From assembly GCF_000485595.1 (NCBI RefSeq), contig NW_014577089.1:593324-622791 (forward strand): 29,468 bases of DNA, given 5' to 3'. The position numbers and the translations under genes are program-made. This DNA comes from Priapulus caudatus. Lineage: Eukaryota > Priapulida > Priapulimorpha > Priapulimorphida > Priapulidae. The notes under the pieces were generated by a model. The model was not told the DNA's origin. It saw nothing but the letters and a program-made list of their open reading frames with translations, and ran no database searches. Shown here in pieces: positions 21,418 to 29,468 of the stretch (the stretch's first letter is position 1; each line of letters opens with the position of its first letter).

Positions 21418-21626
21418 GGCGACGCTTCTCTGGTATCCGGTCTTTCATCTGGGTTAGGGTTAGGGAATAGGCGTATGCGACTCCCTAGACTCGTTAGTGG
21501 AGTAGGCGAGGTACGGTCCGGCATATTAGATAGTACCTGTACCACTCCAGGGTACGTTCCGATATATCTAACCGTACCCAGGGTACCCTCCGATAGTAAC
21601 CTGGGGGACATATAGACCCTCTCAGC
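21418..21626. mobile_element. TTAGGG-bearing inverted-repeat element, copy 2
   Basis: It contains GGGTTAGGGTTAGGG, then a core running through GACTCCCTAGACTCGTTAG and CGGTCCGGCATATTAGATAG. This matches 27901-28095 in opposite orientation almost base for base over about 80 bp. The right end ACATATAGACCCTCTCAG matches the other copy's end; the left end is divergent. No clear target duplication. Confidence 0.6.
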
Positions 21627-22779
21627 GTTTCTAAGAGCCCATATAACTAGTGAAAACGACAACAGCAACAGGTGCTGTAAGCGTCGATCGTTAATTACGA
21701 CACGTGAGTAGGCCCAAGTTTGTCGGTTATTTTACACGCGTCAGATTATTATTACCGTTATTATCATTGTAAGATGCGGGAATGGATGTACACTTGGGAA
21801 GATTACGTATCGAAAAAACGGCCCCGACATCCAGAAAAAATTTACCATTAACTCAGTCATCAATATATATTATGCATGAAATACTTTCAATATTTGAATA
21901 CCATAGCGAAACGTTATATATATAAAAGAAACGTTAACGAATACGTATATACATGTGTGTGTGTGCGCGCGCGTGCGCGCGCGTGTGTGAGCATACATAC
22001 GTGTGTGCGTGCGTGCGTGCGCGTGTTAGTGCATAAACGCAGGAAAAATTCAAATGAATTGAAAGACGTAATACAGTAAAATGAGGCTCCTACACTCTTA
22101 ACTTATTTGACATCATAATCCCCTACTGGAAATAACATAATTTTTCGATTACATATTACTGAAATCGGCTATTTCTGTGCCTAACTGACATTTTAAAGCA
22201 GACAATAACTGAAGATCTACTGCATATTTTCAGTTAAACCGCGTCTCAAATATATCAAATTCAATATTTTGTGGTGAACAAATTACAACAATGTTTTAAA
22301 AACCGTCGAGTCGGTTACTTACAACCCCGTGGCACCTCCACGCACATCCAACGAAATTGTAGTACACAACTTTTCCGTTACAGGCTACAGACTATAAGGA
22401 CCTTTCTTATTTATAGATCCAACAGATGGATCGCAATATCTTATATATCACTATTAATTTCAGTTATATTCTGCATACATTTATTACAGAAACTTGTTTA
22501 GATAAATAGTAGTTATGTATAAATATAATTACACTTTTGTAATTAGCTTCCAGTTTGAAACGTACAAAACAAAAAATCAAAAGCACAACTTCGTCAGTCT
22601 CATGGCAGCACCAAGGATTTCCCATCTTTGATGTTTGATATAAGTGATAACAGAAATATTTAGGCATATGAATTTTTTTATACAATACGTATAACAATAT
22701 ACTCTTTGTTAGTAGTAAAGTATAAAAGCTGTAAAATGTCATCTTTGACATGTTACACATATTTCTTTGAAGCACATTG
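21627..22779. other. Region between the convergent genes, no confident exon
   Basis: Holds a GTGCGC array (21953-22026) and a 76-codon plus frame (22271-22501). The 3' part of that frame follows a good acceptor (TTCTTATTTATAG, exon from 22417) and could be the last GT8 exon. Depending on phase it reads DPTDGSQYLIYHY and a stop, or a hydrophobic membrane-like stretch ending at 22501. Confidence 0.35.
21953..22026. repeat. GTGT/GCGC microsatellite
   Basis: Alternating GTGTGTGCGCGCGC and GTGCGTGCGTGC units. Confidence 0.93.
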
Positions 22780-22785
22780 TTTATT
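22780..22785 (-). terminator. Polyadenylation signal AATAAA of CDC23
   Basis: On the minus strand AATAAA lies 77 nt past the CDC23 stop codon (22865-22863), a normal distance for a short 3' UTR. Confidence 0.6.
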
Positions 22786-22862
22786 CATTGATAGTCCATC
22801 AGTTGTGCACTGGCCGGCAACGTCAATCAGTTGGGAGCATCTAGGATCTGTATTAGACATGT

Positions 22863-23051
22863 CTAGTACAGCTCCTTGGTAAATGTAAGTCTTAGATTTA
22901 TCGGTGATAGCCGAGATAGCGGTGTACTCTCTGATACTGCAGGTCTTGCGTCAGTCACTGGTGTCGGCAAATCGCTGGCACCTGAGAAAGGCTCGCACGT
23001 AGTTCTACGTTGTGCAATCTCTCTTAGCAGTGCTTTGCCTTCTTCTCGTGT
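22863..23051 (-). CDS. CDC23: CDC23 terminal exon (C-terminal tail)
   Basis: 63 codons including TAG (22865-22863). It begins [16 protein letters not shown], then a low-complexity Ser/Thr/Pro tail ending [20 protein letters not shown] plus Y. The TP and SP dipeptides with SPxNL mirror the end of vertebrate CDC23. Acceptor CTCATAG. Confidence 0.92.
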   Translation of the reverse strand, partial: TREEGKALLREIAQRRTTCEPFSGASDLPTPVTDARPAVSESTPLSRLSPINLRLTFTKELY

Positions 23052-25859
23052 CTATGAGAAACAACCAGAAACATGATCAACTGTGAGCTAAACTAAGACA
23101 CTTCTTCGAATAGTACACAATTCTTCAACGTATAAAATTACAAGTTTAAAGTAAACTTGTAATGCATCTTGGCACGAAATCGCTCCAGCGCCCTATATTT
23201 TCTGGAAATACGTGGTGAAAATGCAAATATATTTTGCAAAAATCCACCTGTCCTACGGCTAGTTTTTGTGTAAAATGCGATAGCCAAATGATTGTTAAAC
23301 AGCTCTAAAAAGTAGCCGCATTGATGAGGTAATGTGGAAGATGGCTATGTAAGAAAGTTGGAAACCTCTGGATAGTCTGTGCATTTCTGTGCGTATGTGT
23401 AAGCCTCATCATACTGCTTGCTTCTCACGTGGTAGTTTGCTAGGTACTTGTATGCTTGGCTCTGTTCTTCTCTATCAGTAATCTAGAAACGCAGAAAAAT
23501 ATACTACAATTTTCTATATGCCACAATACGTACGTACGCACAATACGTTTTCTCCATTAAAAGATACATGGTATTATTATGTACTGTCATACTCCGATTT
23601 TTGAACAGAAAAATAAAATCCATAATTAATATACTAACATTTCTATATACAAAATTGATCTACAAATTGCAGTGATTCCAGTGTAATCAACACATTACCA
23701 TTAATTTACTAGCGTTGATAATTCTTTCTAGCCATATAGAAGGAATATTACCAATAGGCTATTTCGGCTTCTATACACATCAGACGAATTTTTGTTAGAT
23801 CATGAATCCATGATGGATGTACGACTCTGTCACTACTAGATAGTTATTGCCGTAATGTTGACTTTGTGCATGTATCGATATTTAATATAATTAATTAGCT
23901 GCATCGCTCTAGGATTGTGATTGTCCTGGTGTACTTACTCCTAAGGCTTCAGCTTCACTGATGTACTCTGCATAAGCTGCACATGCATGATCATCCTCTG
24001 CCAGCTTCTCGTATAATCTAGAGTAGGGTTAACGTAAAAAATTTCCTTCACTGAACTAGCAGCTTGGCAGAGAATGGGCAGCATGACAGAGAAGTGGCAA
24101 AACATATAGAATGGTTGAATTAAGAGGTGGTCTCGATTACCAACTGTAATCCTATGCACGCACGCACGCACGCACGCACGCACACACACACATACAAATA
24201 CATTCACTCACAGAGTAGATTTTACAGCATTTTGCACCATGCGAGTTCACGTGTGTAGAACGTACATTCTCTGAGCAATCTCACTCATGTATTTTCAACA
24301 CAATTCAATAAAGATTTCAATTAGCTCACCTTGCTAGTTTGATGAGTGCTAATCCCTCTAAATCTCCAACAGAGTAGGCTTTCCAGTAGCACTTCTTTGC
24401 CTCCTGCAGCCTTGGTCTTTCTAGCTTCTCATAACTTTCTCCAAGAGCCACAAGCATGCGCGAATCACTTGGTCTGTATACAACCATACTACACATCATC
24501 ATCACAATCGTCATCATCTTCAACAGACCGTGATACAGAGACAGAATAATTTGTCAGCGATAGATATATGACGTTATCAATCAGGTCTAAACCCTTTATT
24601 TCTCTATTTCGTGACTTTTATTTCACTTTTAGCTATTAGAAGTTTTGGCATTATATGATGCAATTTAGCATATTATAAGACTATCAAATTTCAACCTGAG
24701 TTTCTGTGCTTCTCGGTAGTAGTAAAGACAGTAAAAAGGCATTTTCAATATTTCATATGTCTGGCCCAGTCCATACCAGGCTCTGTAGTCCTTCCTATTC
24801 ACTTCTAAAATAGAGTGAAATATGATTAGCACCATTGAATTTGTTCCTCGTCTCATGCAAACAACATCCTGTGTGATGTAATCATGTTATACTATTAGGA
24901 GCAAGATAATAATTATTATCTGATAAAATAATTATTATCTGATAAAATAGTTTACTACTGTAGCAAGTTACTAGCAAGCATGCAATCACTGTCAAGTTTT
25001 TTACAGCCCACTGTAGCATTTGTAAACTGTGACGTATGTATGCACTACACTTACATTGGTTTCATAAAAAAAATGTTCCACTACTGATTCTGGTTGTCCT
25101 GATGAAAGAAACATGCACAGCTAAACACAATTACAGATTTACACAGCTGAGCTAGGTAGAGGATCAGACAAGAAGTGTATGTAATGTATACTTTTCAGAC
25201 AGGTCTAACGTTTTAGCAGTTATGCAGTTACCAATAGCATGTCTATAGGCTTGTATAGCAGCTTGCGTATTCTTCATCTCCATGAACTCATGTCCCATTA
25301 ACGTCCATGCTGACAAGTAGTTAGGATTTAATTTCAAGGCCCTTTGGAAACACAAGCCTGCTTTCTCATGTTGTGACCTTAAGCTGTAATAATTTCCTAA
25401 GAGAGAATAAAGCAGATTAGTCCTACCAATAAAAAAAGGAAAATAGTTTCATTTATCTGTAGATGTCATAACATAACCTGACTCAACAATATGTGAAGGA
25501 AATGAAAACTTTTACTTATGCAGGCCTACCTACCCAGCATGTGAAATAATGGGGTTGGCTAACACAAATGGGAATGCTTGTGAAGGTAACCTATGTGAGT
25601 CCGATTTACAACACCACCACTAACATGATTTCTCACAATATATATAAAAGTGTCATCCCTCTGTTGATCTTACTTCGCACCTAGTATGGTAACTTCTAAC
25701 CACCTCTCTTCTATATTTATATTTCTCTCACCCATTCGCACCTCCCTCCATCACTTCTTCCCTCTCTCTCTGTCTGTCCTCATGCTCTCATGTCCACTAT
25801 TACCTCACTCGATCCTCTTCCTCTATTTCCTTCTCTCTCTCTCTATCTCTCTATCTCTG

Positions 25860-25943
<84 letters not shown>

Positions 25944-28900
25944 CTTGTACTCTCTGCTTCAAAGACCACAACTCCGCTACGCAATGTCTGCTCATACAAC
26001 AAGCAATCTTGAATTCCTACCTATAACACAGCTAGGTCCTCTACACGATACTTGTCAATCTCACACACATGTGCGCCAAGTGGCCTCAGCTCTTTCGACT
26101 GTCGTTCTCACATACAAACAGGTATTGGAGTAAGTGTCCATGTTATCAAGCACTGTAGAGGTCGACTTTCTTGCCAGCTGAGAACACAAATGCTGTCTAC
26201 TGGCACTGGCTCAACTGCTATAGAACGGAAATACCATGGTACTCATACAGTGTCCCCTATTCAGTTTGGAGCAACGATTCCAGAAACAAGAGTTATTTAA
26301 TGCTTTAGGGCACATTTGAGTTATATATTTTAGAGTACACGATTGATTAAACCTAGTTTCATACTAGCACTTATGAATGTTCATTCTTCGTCTGTCAGCG
26401 ACAATGTTATTGACACTGGAGTCAAATAACTAATGACAACAGCAACTTACAGGGCTTTTCCATCTGGAAAACCTTGGTAGAAATTTTGTTTATCCTGTAC
26501 TCACTCAGTATTTCACATAGTAGAAACGTTTTACCAAAGCCCTAAAAACTTGCATCAACCGGGTATATATAATAATAGTCATTCTCTTGTGCGTTGACTA
26601 CATAGATTTCCTGGTATATTACCAGCCTAGTGGGAATACAAATTACACTGGCTGAGACCAACTTGCCACAAGGAATATCATCATCTCTAACTCTCGTAGT
26701 GTCTGTAAGCAGATTGCAATCTATGAGCCATGAGTAGGTGCTTGTGTTTGACATCCATATCTCTTGCAGCTGCGAGATAGAGCCGACAGTGCCTCTTCAG
26801 CTTCATCGTTCAGCTCGAGATAAGTAGTCGCAAGGAAGAAACTGCTGAATCCAGTGATCCTGAAGGCTGATGCTAGAGAGCCTGCAATGATAATTATGAT
26901 CTGTCAAGGAAAATAAGTGTTCTAATAGAACAGTATTTATAAAACTTATTTTTGTAAATTTTTTTAAAAGTTCAAAATGAATCCATACTCTATCACAAAC
27001 AGTAGATTGCAGGACAATGGGGAGACTAGAGAGGAGAGAGAAGGGACGATAGATGGAAGAAGAGAGAGAGAGAGCAACGTGCAAGAGACCGAGAAGAGAG
27101 CGAGGAGAGAACACGAGAGAGAGAGAAGAGAGAGAGAGAAGACGAGAAAGTGAGAGGATAAGTGGTATTTAATGAAACACATTTGTAGTTACACGTTAAG
27201 AGTTATTGGTAAGAGCTAGATTATTTTACAGCACTACCATATCCTTATCAGTAATAAGTGTAGCCAACTCCACCCATGCTCCCCAGTGAAGCTGGCCTTT
27301 CTGAATTGCCTCCTGAAGGGATGTTTACCCATCTAATGTCAGATCTAGCTTTCGCAAAACCACACCGTACCGAGTCGGAAACCCACTCATATTAATGACA
27401 CAGCCTAACACAAGTTTCCATATTAGTGCCCCACACTTGAAACAGACATGATGTAAAGGACTGGAGGTCACTGATTTATATACCGTATATGATCGCGTAA
27501 TCAACCGGGCGCCTATAAGCCGCACCTCAAATTAGAATCGGGTAACCAAGTATTGGCCTCAGTATATTTCCCCTCACGGTATGGCGCACTTATAACCGCA
27601 GAGCAAATACAGGGTTGAAATCTGAGGCCAAATTTGCGGTTATTACGCGAGTATATACGGTAACAGATACTATCTTACAGGTAAAGGCAGAAGCCGTCTA
27701 GTGTATCTGCGGTATGTCGTTTCTCTAGCTCACACCGCAGCTCCCTCAGGTAATGGTTGCTCGTTTCAGGAACTGAAACTGAAACAGTAGCCTTATTATT
27801 CAGTTACATGATCAGCACTTGCGTCATTGTATATTATTTTATTAAACTCATAATAAACACTGCCCATGGAGGATACATGATAGTAAGAGGGCTATTTTGG
27901 CTGAGAGGGTCTATGTAGCCCAGGGCAGGGTACTGCTGGAACGTTCCCTGGTACTATCTAATATGCCGGACCGTACCTAGCCTACTCCACTAACGAGTCT
28001 AGGGAGTCGCCTACGCCTACTCCCTAACCCTAACCATATCAGATAGTTACCAGGGTACGTTCCGGCAGTAACCTGGGGACATAGACCCTATGAGCGCTAT
28101 TTTGGTATCAGCTCGACTAATATTTCTGCACAATTTAATCAAATAACTTATCAAATAGTATTTGAATTCGAGTAACATCAGATTTGTTACACTATAAACA
28201 TTACGCTTTCGTATACCATCTATGTGAATGTATCACATTTACCACTGCACTAAGGATCATAAGAAATTTGCAGCCCATATTTTTAATATGATCATGTTAG
28301 TATGTAATAACAATAAATTTTTGCAATGCCAAAAGAAGCAGCCACAGAGTATCAATGCAAGCCAATGAGAGAAAACATTACAGCACACTATAAAATAGTT
28401 TTTCATATAAATGTTGATTTTTTGGTTTTAGTGGCTTTACCTTCTGTTAATCAGTAATGAATACTCAAAATACATACCAAGGGTTTCAATGCGATCATCA
28501 TTTTTACGTTTTTCTCCTGCCTGTAACAAATCAGAAAGCATAGGCGTCACTAAAATGTTTAATTCCACCTACTGCTGCAAGCTTAATTTCCAAAGTTCTA
28601 TCTAAGTTAGGTGATGAATAAAAAGGTAAGAAAGGAAACATGCTCACCATATATCTTGAGTAAATGTGTAAGAAGTACAGCTTATCACTCTTCGCAAATG
28701 TAGTAAAGAACGCTGCCCGGTCATACTCTCGCAGATCAAAGTAGTTCTTAGCCAGCAGGTATCTTTCATGTTCGGCTTCTAAACCCTACAGACATACACT
28801 CATGACATCAGTATTTAGTTGATGTGGCAGGGCGTAGACAAAGATTGCACAACTGCAGTCCTGATGCAGGCTGATTATTGTAGGAAGAGTGCAGCTTAAA

Positions 28901-29047
28901 TTACATATTAGTCCGACGACCACTGTCACTTTAGACAGTGCTTTGATTTGTCATCTATCAAACTTAAAATGTCCTACCTTTGTCTCGCATCCTTCATCCA
29001 TGGGTTCACAGGAAACCTCTTCTAAAGCAAAAAGTAGCTCAGCTAGC
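22863..29047 (-). CDS. CDC23: CDC23/APC8, anaphase-promoting complex TPR subunit (5' end outside window)
   Basis: APC8 is a scaffold subunit of the APC/C ubiquitin ligase, a nuclear complex that drives mitotic exit. It is built of tetratricopeptide repeats. Thirteen exons were found: 29047-28978, 28785-28648, 28520-28478, 27772-27679, 27385-27238, 26881-26663, 26177-26021, 25396-25232, 24804-24696, 24473-24330, 24017-23939, 23482-23366, 23051-22863. Colinear anchors to known CDC23 include [118 protein letters not shown] and a final [10 protein letters not shown] tail. Only about 50 N-terminal residues are missing, so the total would be near the usual 600. Exon phases agree throughout except in exons 27385-26021, where an in-frame TAA and several small frame shifts occur. 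These look like sequence errors more than decay. The C-terminal TP/SP sites resemble phosphorylation sites in other animals. Confidence 0.93.
23138..23162. repeat. 11-bp hairpin in CDC23 intron
   Basis: TTACAAGTTTA / TAAACTTGTAA around AAG, inside the last CDC23 intron. Confidence 0.7.
23366..23482 (-). CDS. CDC23: CDC23 exon (last TPR)
   Basis: 39 codons, phase 0. [20 protein letters not shown] and AQKCTDYPE. The donor GAG|GTTTCC is weak after the GT, but the spacing to the next exon matches vertebrate CDC23 residue for residue. Reading through instead gives VSNFLT and a TAG, a possible intron-retention terminus. Confidence 0.88.
23939..24017 (-). CDS. CDC23: CDC23 exon (C-terminal TPR, helix pair)
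   Basis: 79 bp. [19 protein letters not shown] and following residues, matching KLHEQLTESEQAAQCYIKYI of vertebrates. Acceptor CTACTCTAG, donor GTAAGT. Confidence 0.9.
24156..24192. repeat. (CGCA)n(CA)n microsatellite in CDC23 intron
   Basis: CGCA units merging into CA, between the exons at 24017 and 24330. Confidence 0.95.
24330..24473 (-). CDS. CDC23: CDC23 exon ([10 protein letters not shown])
   Basis: 144 bp. [40 protein letters not shown] and IKLA. Acceptor TATACAG, donor GTGAGC. Confidence 0.94.
24696..24804 (-). CDS. CDC23: CDC23 exon ([15 protein letters not shown])
   Basis: 109 bp. [20 protein letters not shown] and [15 protein letters not shown], nearly identical to the vertebrate protein. 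Acceptor TATTTTAG, donor GTTGAA, ends with two bases of the split arginine. Confidence 0.94.
24907..24948. repeat. Two tandem copies of a ~20-bp AT-rich unit
   Basis: AATTATTATCTGATAAAAT is repeated once, in a CDC23 intron. Confidence 0.85.
25232..25396 (-). CDS. CDC23: CDC23 exon (central TPRs)
   Basis: 165 bp, two bases + 54 codons + one base. [20 protein letters not shown] and [20 protein letters not shown], then [10 protein letters not shown]: two adjoining TPRs, strongly conserved. Frame fully intact. Acceptor CTCTTAG, donor GTAACT. Confidence 0.95.
25832..25945. repeat. (CT)n microsatellite in CDC23 intron
   Basis: CT run with a few TATC and TTCT interruptions, between the disrupted exon at 26021 and the clean exon at 25396. 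The plus-strand Leu/Ser open frames here are artefacts. Confidence 0.96.
26021..26177 (-). CDS. CDC23: CDC23 exon with frame shifts
   Basis: Acceptor TGTTCTCAG, donor GTAGGA. Segments: [21 protein letters not shown], then [19 protein letters not shown]. They follow RKQDPYRIENMDTFSNLLYVR...CEIDKYRVE of vertebrates. Single extra bases after the VDLY segment and after LYVR, and a TT before the donor, account for the breaks. Confidence 0.75.
26663..26881 (-). CDS. CDC23: CDC23 exon with frame shifts
   Basis: Colinear segments in different frames: [10 protein letters not shown], then [10 protein letters not shown] and [10 protein letters not shown], then [13 protein letters not shown], then a disturbed SQIAxAY-like stretch and an LWQ end before GTTGGT. 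Segment lengths match the human protein exactly once extra bases are allowed near 26881, 26838, 26780 and around 26700. Acceptor CATTGCAG. Confidence 0.7.
27061..27149. repeat. Imperfect (GA)n tract in CDC23 intron
   Basis: GA-rich purine tract with interruptions, between the disrupted exons at 26881 and 27238. Confidence 0.9.
27238..27385 (-). CDS. CDC23: CDC23 exon with in-frame stop and uncertain acceptor
   Basis: Encodes [10 protein letters not shown], then 16 codons including TAA (27327-27325), then [18 protein letters not shown] before GTAGTG. The 16-codon spacing between LDL and LHW equals that of human CDC23, so nothing is missing apart from the stop. The expected junction before YGVV reads TCG, not AG (exon start would be 27370). 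The nearest phase-correct AG (start 27385) would add GFPTR. Confidence 0.7.
27481..27662. mobile_element. MITE with TA target-site duplication (Tc1/mariner-like)
   Basis: The 178-bp element (27483-27660) is bounded by TA on both sides. It has ~27-bp inverted ends: CCGTATATGATCGCGTAAT and, inverted, CCGTATATACTCGCGTAAT, followed by AACCG on both. TA duplication with such ends fits a mariner-type non-autonomous element. It lies in the intron immediately upstream of the CDC23 exon at 27385. Confidence 0.78.
27679..27772 (-). CDS. CDC23: CDC23 exon ([12 protein letters not shown] segment)
   Basis: 94 bp, starting with two and ending with two bases of split codons. Contains [15 protein letters not shown] and LDGFCLYL. 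Acceptor TTTCAG, donor GTAAG. Confidence 0.88.
27891..28105. mobile_element. TTAGGG-bearing inverted-repeat element, copy 3, in CDC23 intron
   Basis: GCTATTTTGG at 27891-27900 and 28096-28105 flanks a 195-bp element. Its ends are inverted (GAGGGTCTATGT side versus ACATAGACCC side), followed by further inverted CAGGGTAC/GGAACGT motifs. The interior carries CCCTAACCCTAACC and the core shared with copy 2, opposite strand. Non-coding. Confidence 0.72.
28478..28520 (-). CDS. CDC23: CDC23 exon (charged linker)
   Basis: A 43-bp exon encoding [14 protein letters not shown] plus one base, matching SGEKKKDDExVxxLG. Acceptor TGTTACAG, donor GTATGT. Confidence 0.85.
28648..28785 (-). CDS. CDC23: CDC23 exon (N-terminal TPR)
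   Basis: 46 codons, phase 0 at both ends. Contains [18 protein letters not shown] and [10 protein letters not shown], a clear match to the first TPR region. Donor GTGAGC. Confidence 0.93.
28978..29047 (-). CDS. CDC23: CDC23 exon (first visible)
   Basis: 70 bp, one base plus 23 codons: [19 protein letters not shown] then CETK. Acceptor CATGCAG, donor GTAGGA. Equivalent to the WSAELAFSLP region of vertebrate CDC23. The start-codon exon should lie above 29468. Confidence 0.8.
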
Positions 29048-29468
29048 CTGCATGAAAATAAGTAATTTACTGACTGCAGGTTTAGGAAAGTATAACAACG
29101 AGTTAGATGAGGACAACGTGCAAGAATACGAGGCTGAGAAGAATGAAAGTAGATTACTGGGAGGTGGGAAGTATAGAGGCAGGAGTGCTTGCTGTTCTGT
29201 CTGTTTTCTCCCTCATCTGTGCTCACACCTTCCTTCCACCAACCTTTCCCCTGCTATCCTCTCCATTTCTTGCCTCCCCCTACCTCCCTTCTTTGCCCTT
29301 CCCCTTCCCATCAACCTCCACTTCATTCTCTCTCTCTCTGCTCCTCTTGCACAGCCGTCCTCTTCGCCTTCTTCCCCCTCTCGTCCAATTATCACTATTA
29401 GTAGGGGTTCTAAGCTCCCAAAAAGAGGTAAAGTGTTCACTTTTTGATAAAAGCACCAAATTTGGCAC
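29048..29468 (-). other. CDC23 upstream intron, pyrimidine-rich on the plus strand
   Basis: Contains no recognisable N-terminal CDC23 exon. From 29195 to 29390 the plus strand is mostly CT-rich (CCTCCCC, TTCCTT, TCTCTCTC). The 155-codon plus frame and the antisense frames through it are low-complexity. Confidence 0.5.

Noticed and set aside
25686-26026. Leu/Ser-rich plus-strand frames of 78-108 codons
   Set aside because: They are translations of the (CT)n array antisense to the CDC23 intron.
26440-26535. Minus-strand segment reading [17 protein letters not shown], suggestive of a P-loop protein
   Set aside because: The upstream half of a Walker A motif (GxxxxGK) is not present, no neighbouring exon supports an ATPase, and the segment falls inside a CDC23 intron.
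26542-26650. [10 protein letters not shown] stretch that resembles the LYVRSMKSEL part of CDC23
   Set aside because: A much better match (LDNMDTYSN...LYVR) lies in the exon at 26021-26177, so this stretch is best read as intron.
27325-27327. TAA (and TAG near 26022) read as sense codons in a variant genetic code
   Set aside because: CDC23 ends normally at TAG with a polyadenylation signal, other exons contain no internal TAA or TAG, and the odd stops occur only where frame errors cluster.
28980-29447. 155-codon plus-strand frame
   Set aside because: Its 5' part is antisense to a confident CDC23 exon and the rest is a pyrimidine-rich low-complexity tract.

Overview
This is intron-rich, AT-rich nuclear DNA from an invertebrate animal. 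Split genes with GT-AG junctions, an STK32/YANK-type kinase (an animal family), many microsatellites and small inverted-repeat transposons support this. The phylum cannot be settled from the sequence. Only a small part of the window is coding. I see no bacterial, organellar or CRISPR features.

Layout: (1) 1-2703, minus strand: the 5' end of an STK32-like Ser/Thr kinase gene. Two coding exons are visible (2652-2703 and 1881-1936); the rest runs off the left edge. (2) 2704-8870: a GC/CpG-rich block just upstream of the kinase start, then AT-rich DNA with simple repeats and one small inverted-repeat element, and no recognisable gene. (3) 8872-12690: a degenerate minisatellite (subunit about 22 bp, partly organised in 90-bp units) split by a 585-bp terminal-inverted-repeat element and a hAT-like MITE. 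(4) 12691-19198: no confident gene. It holds hAT-like elements, hairpins, (CT)n arrays around a 10-N assembly gap, and the decayed 3' end of a LINE. (5) 19199-20975, plus strand: five clean exons of a divergent glycogenin-like GT8 glycosyltransferase whose 5' and 3' ends are unresolved. (6) 22863 to beyond 29047, minus strand: CDC23/APC8, the TPR subunit of the anaphase-promoting complex. Thirteen exons cover all but roughly the first 50 residues, and a polyadenylation signal follows the stop. The GT8 gene and CDC23 are convergent.

The three genes share no obvious pathway, as is usual in animal genomes. The most notable biology is the GT8 protein, which appears to lack two of the three metal ligands of glycogenin. 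The most notable technical point is that three consecutive middle exons of CDC23, flanked by (GA)n/(CT)n arrays, carry several frame breaks although their conserved residues persist. Together with two over-long, insertion-rich copies in the 90-bp tandem array and the N gap inside (CT)n, this suggests unpolished long-read sequence more than gene decay. I did not find a clear new multi-gene system.
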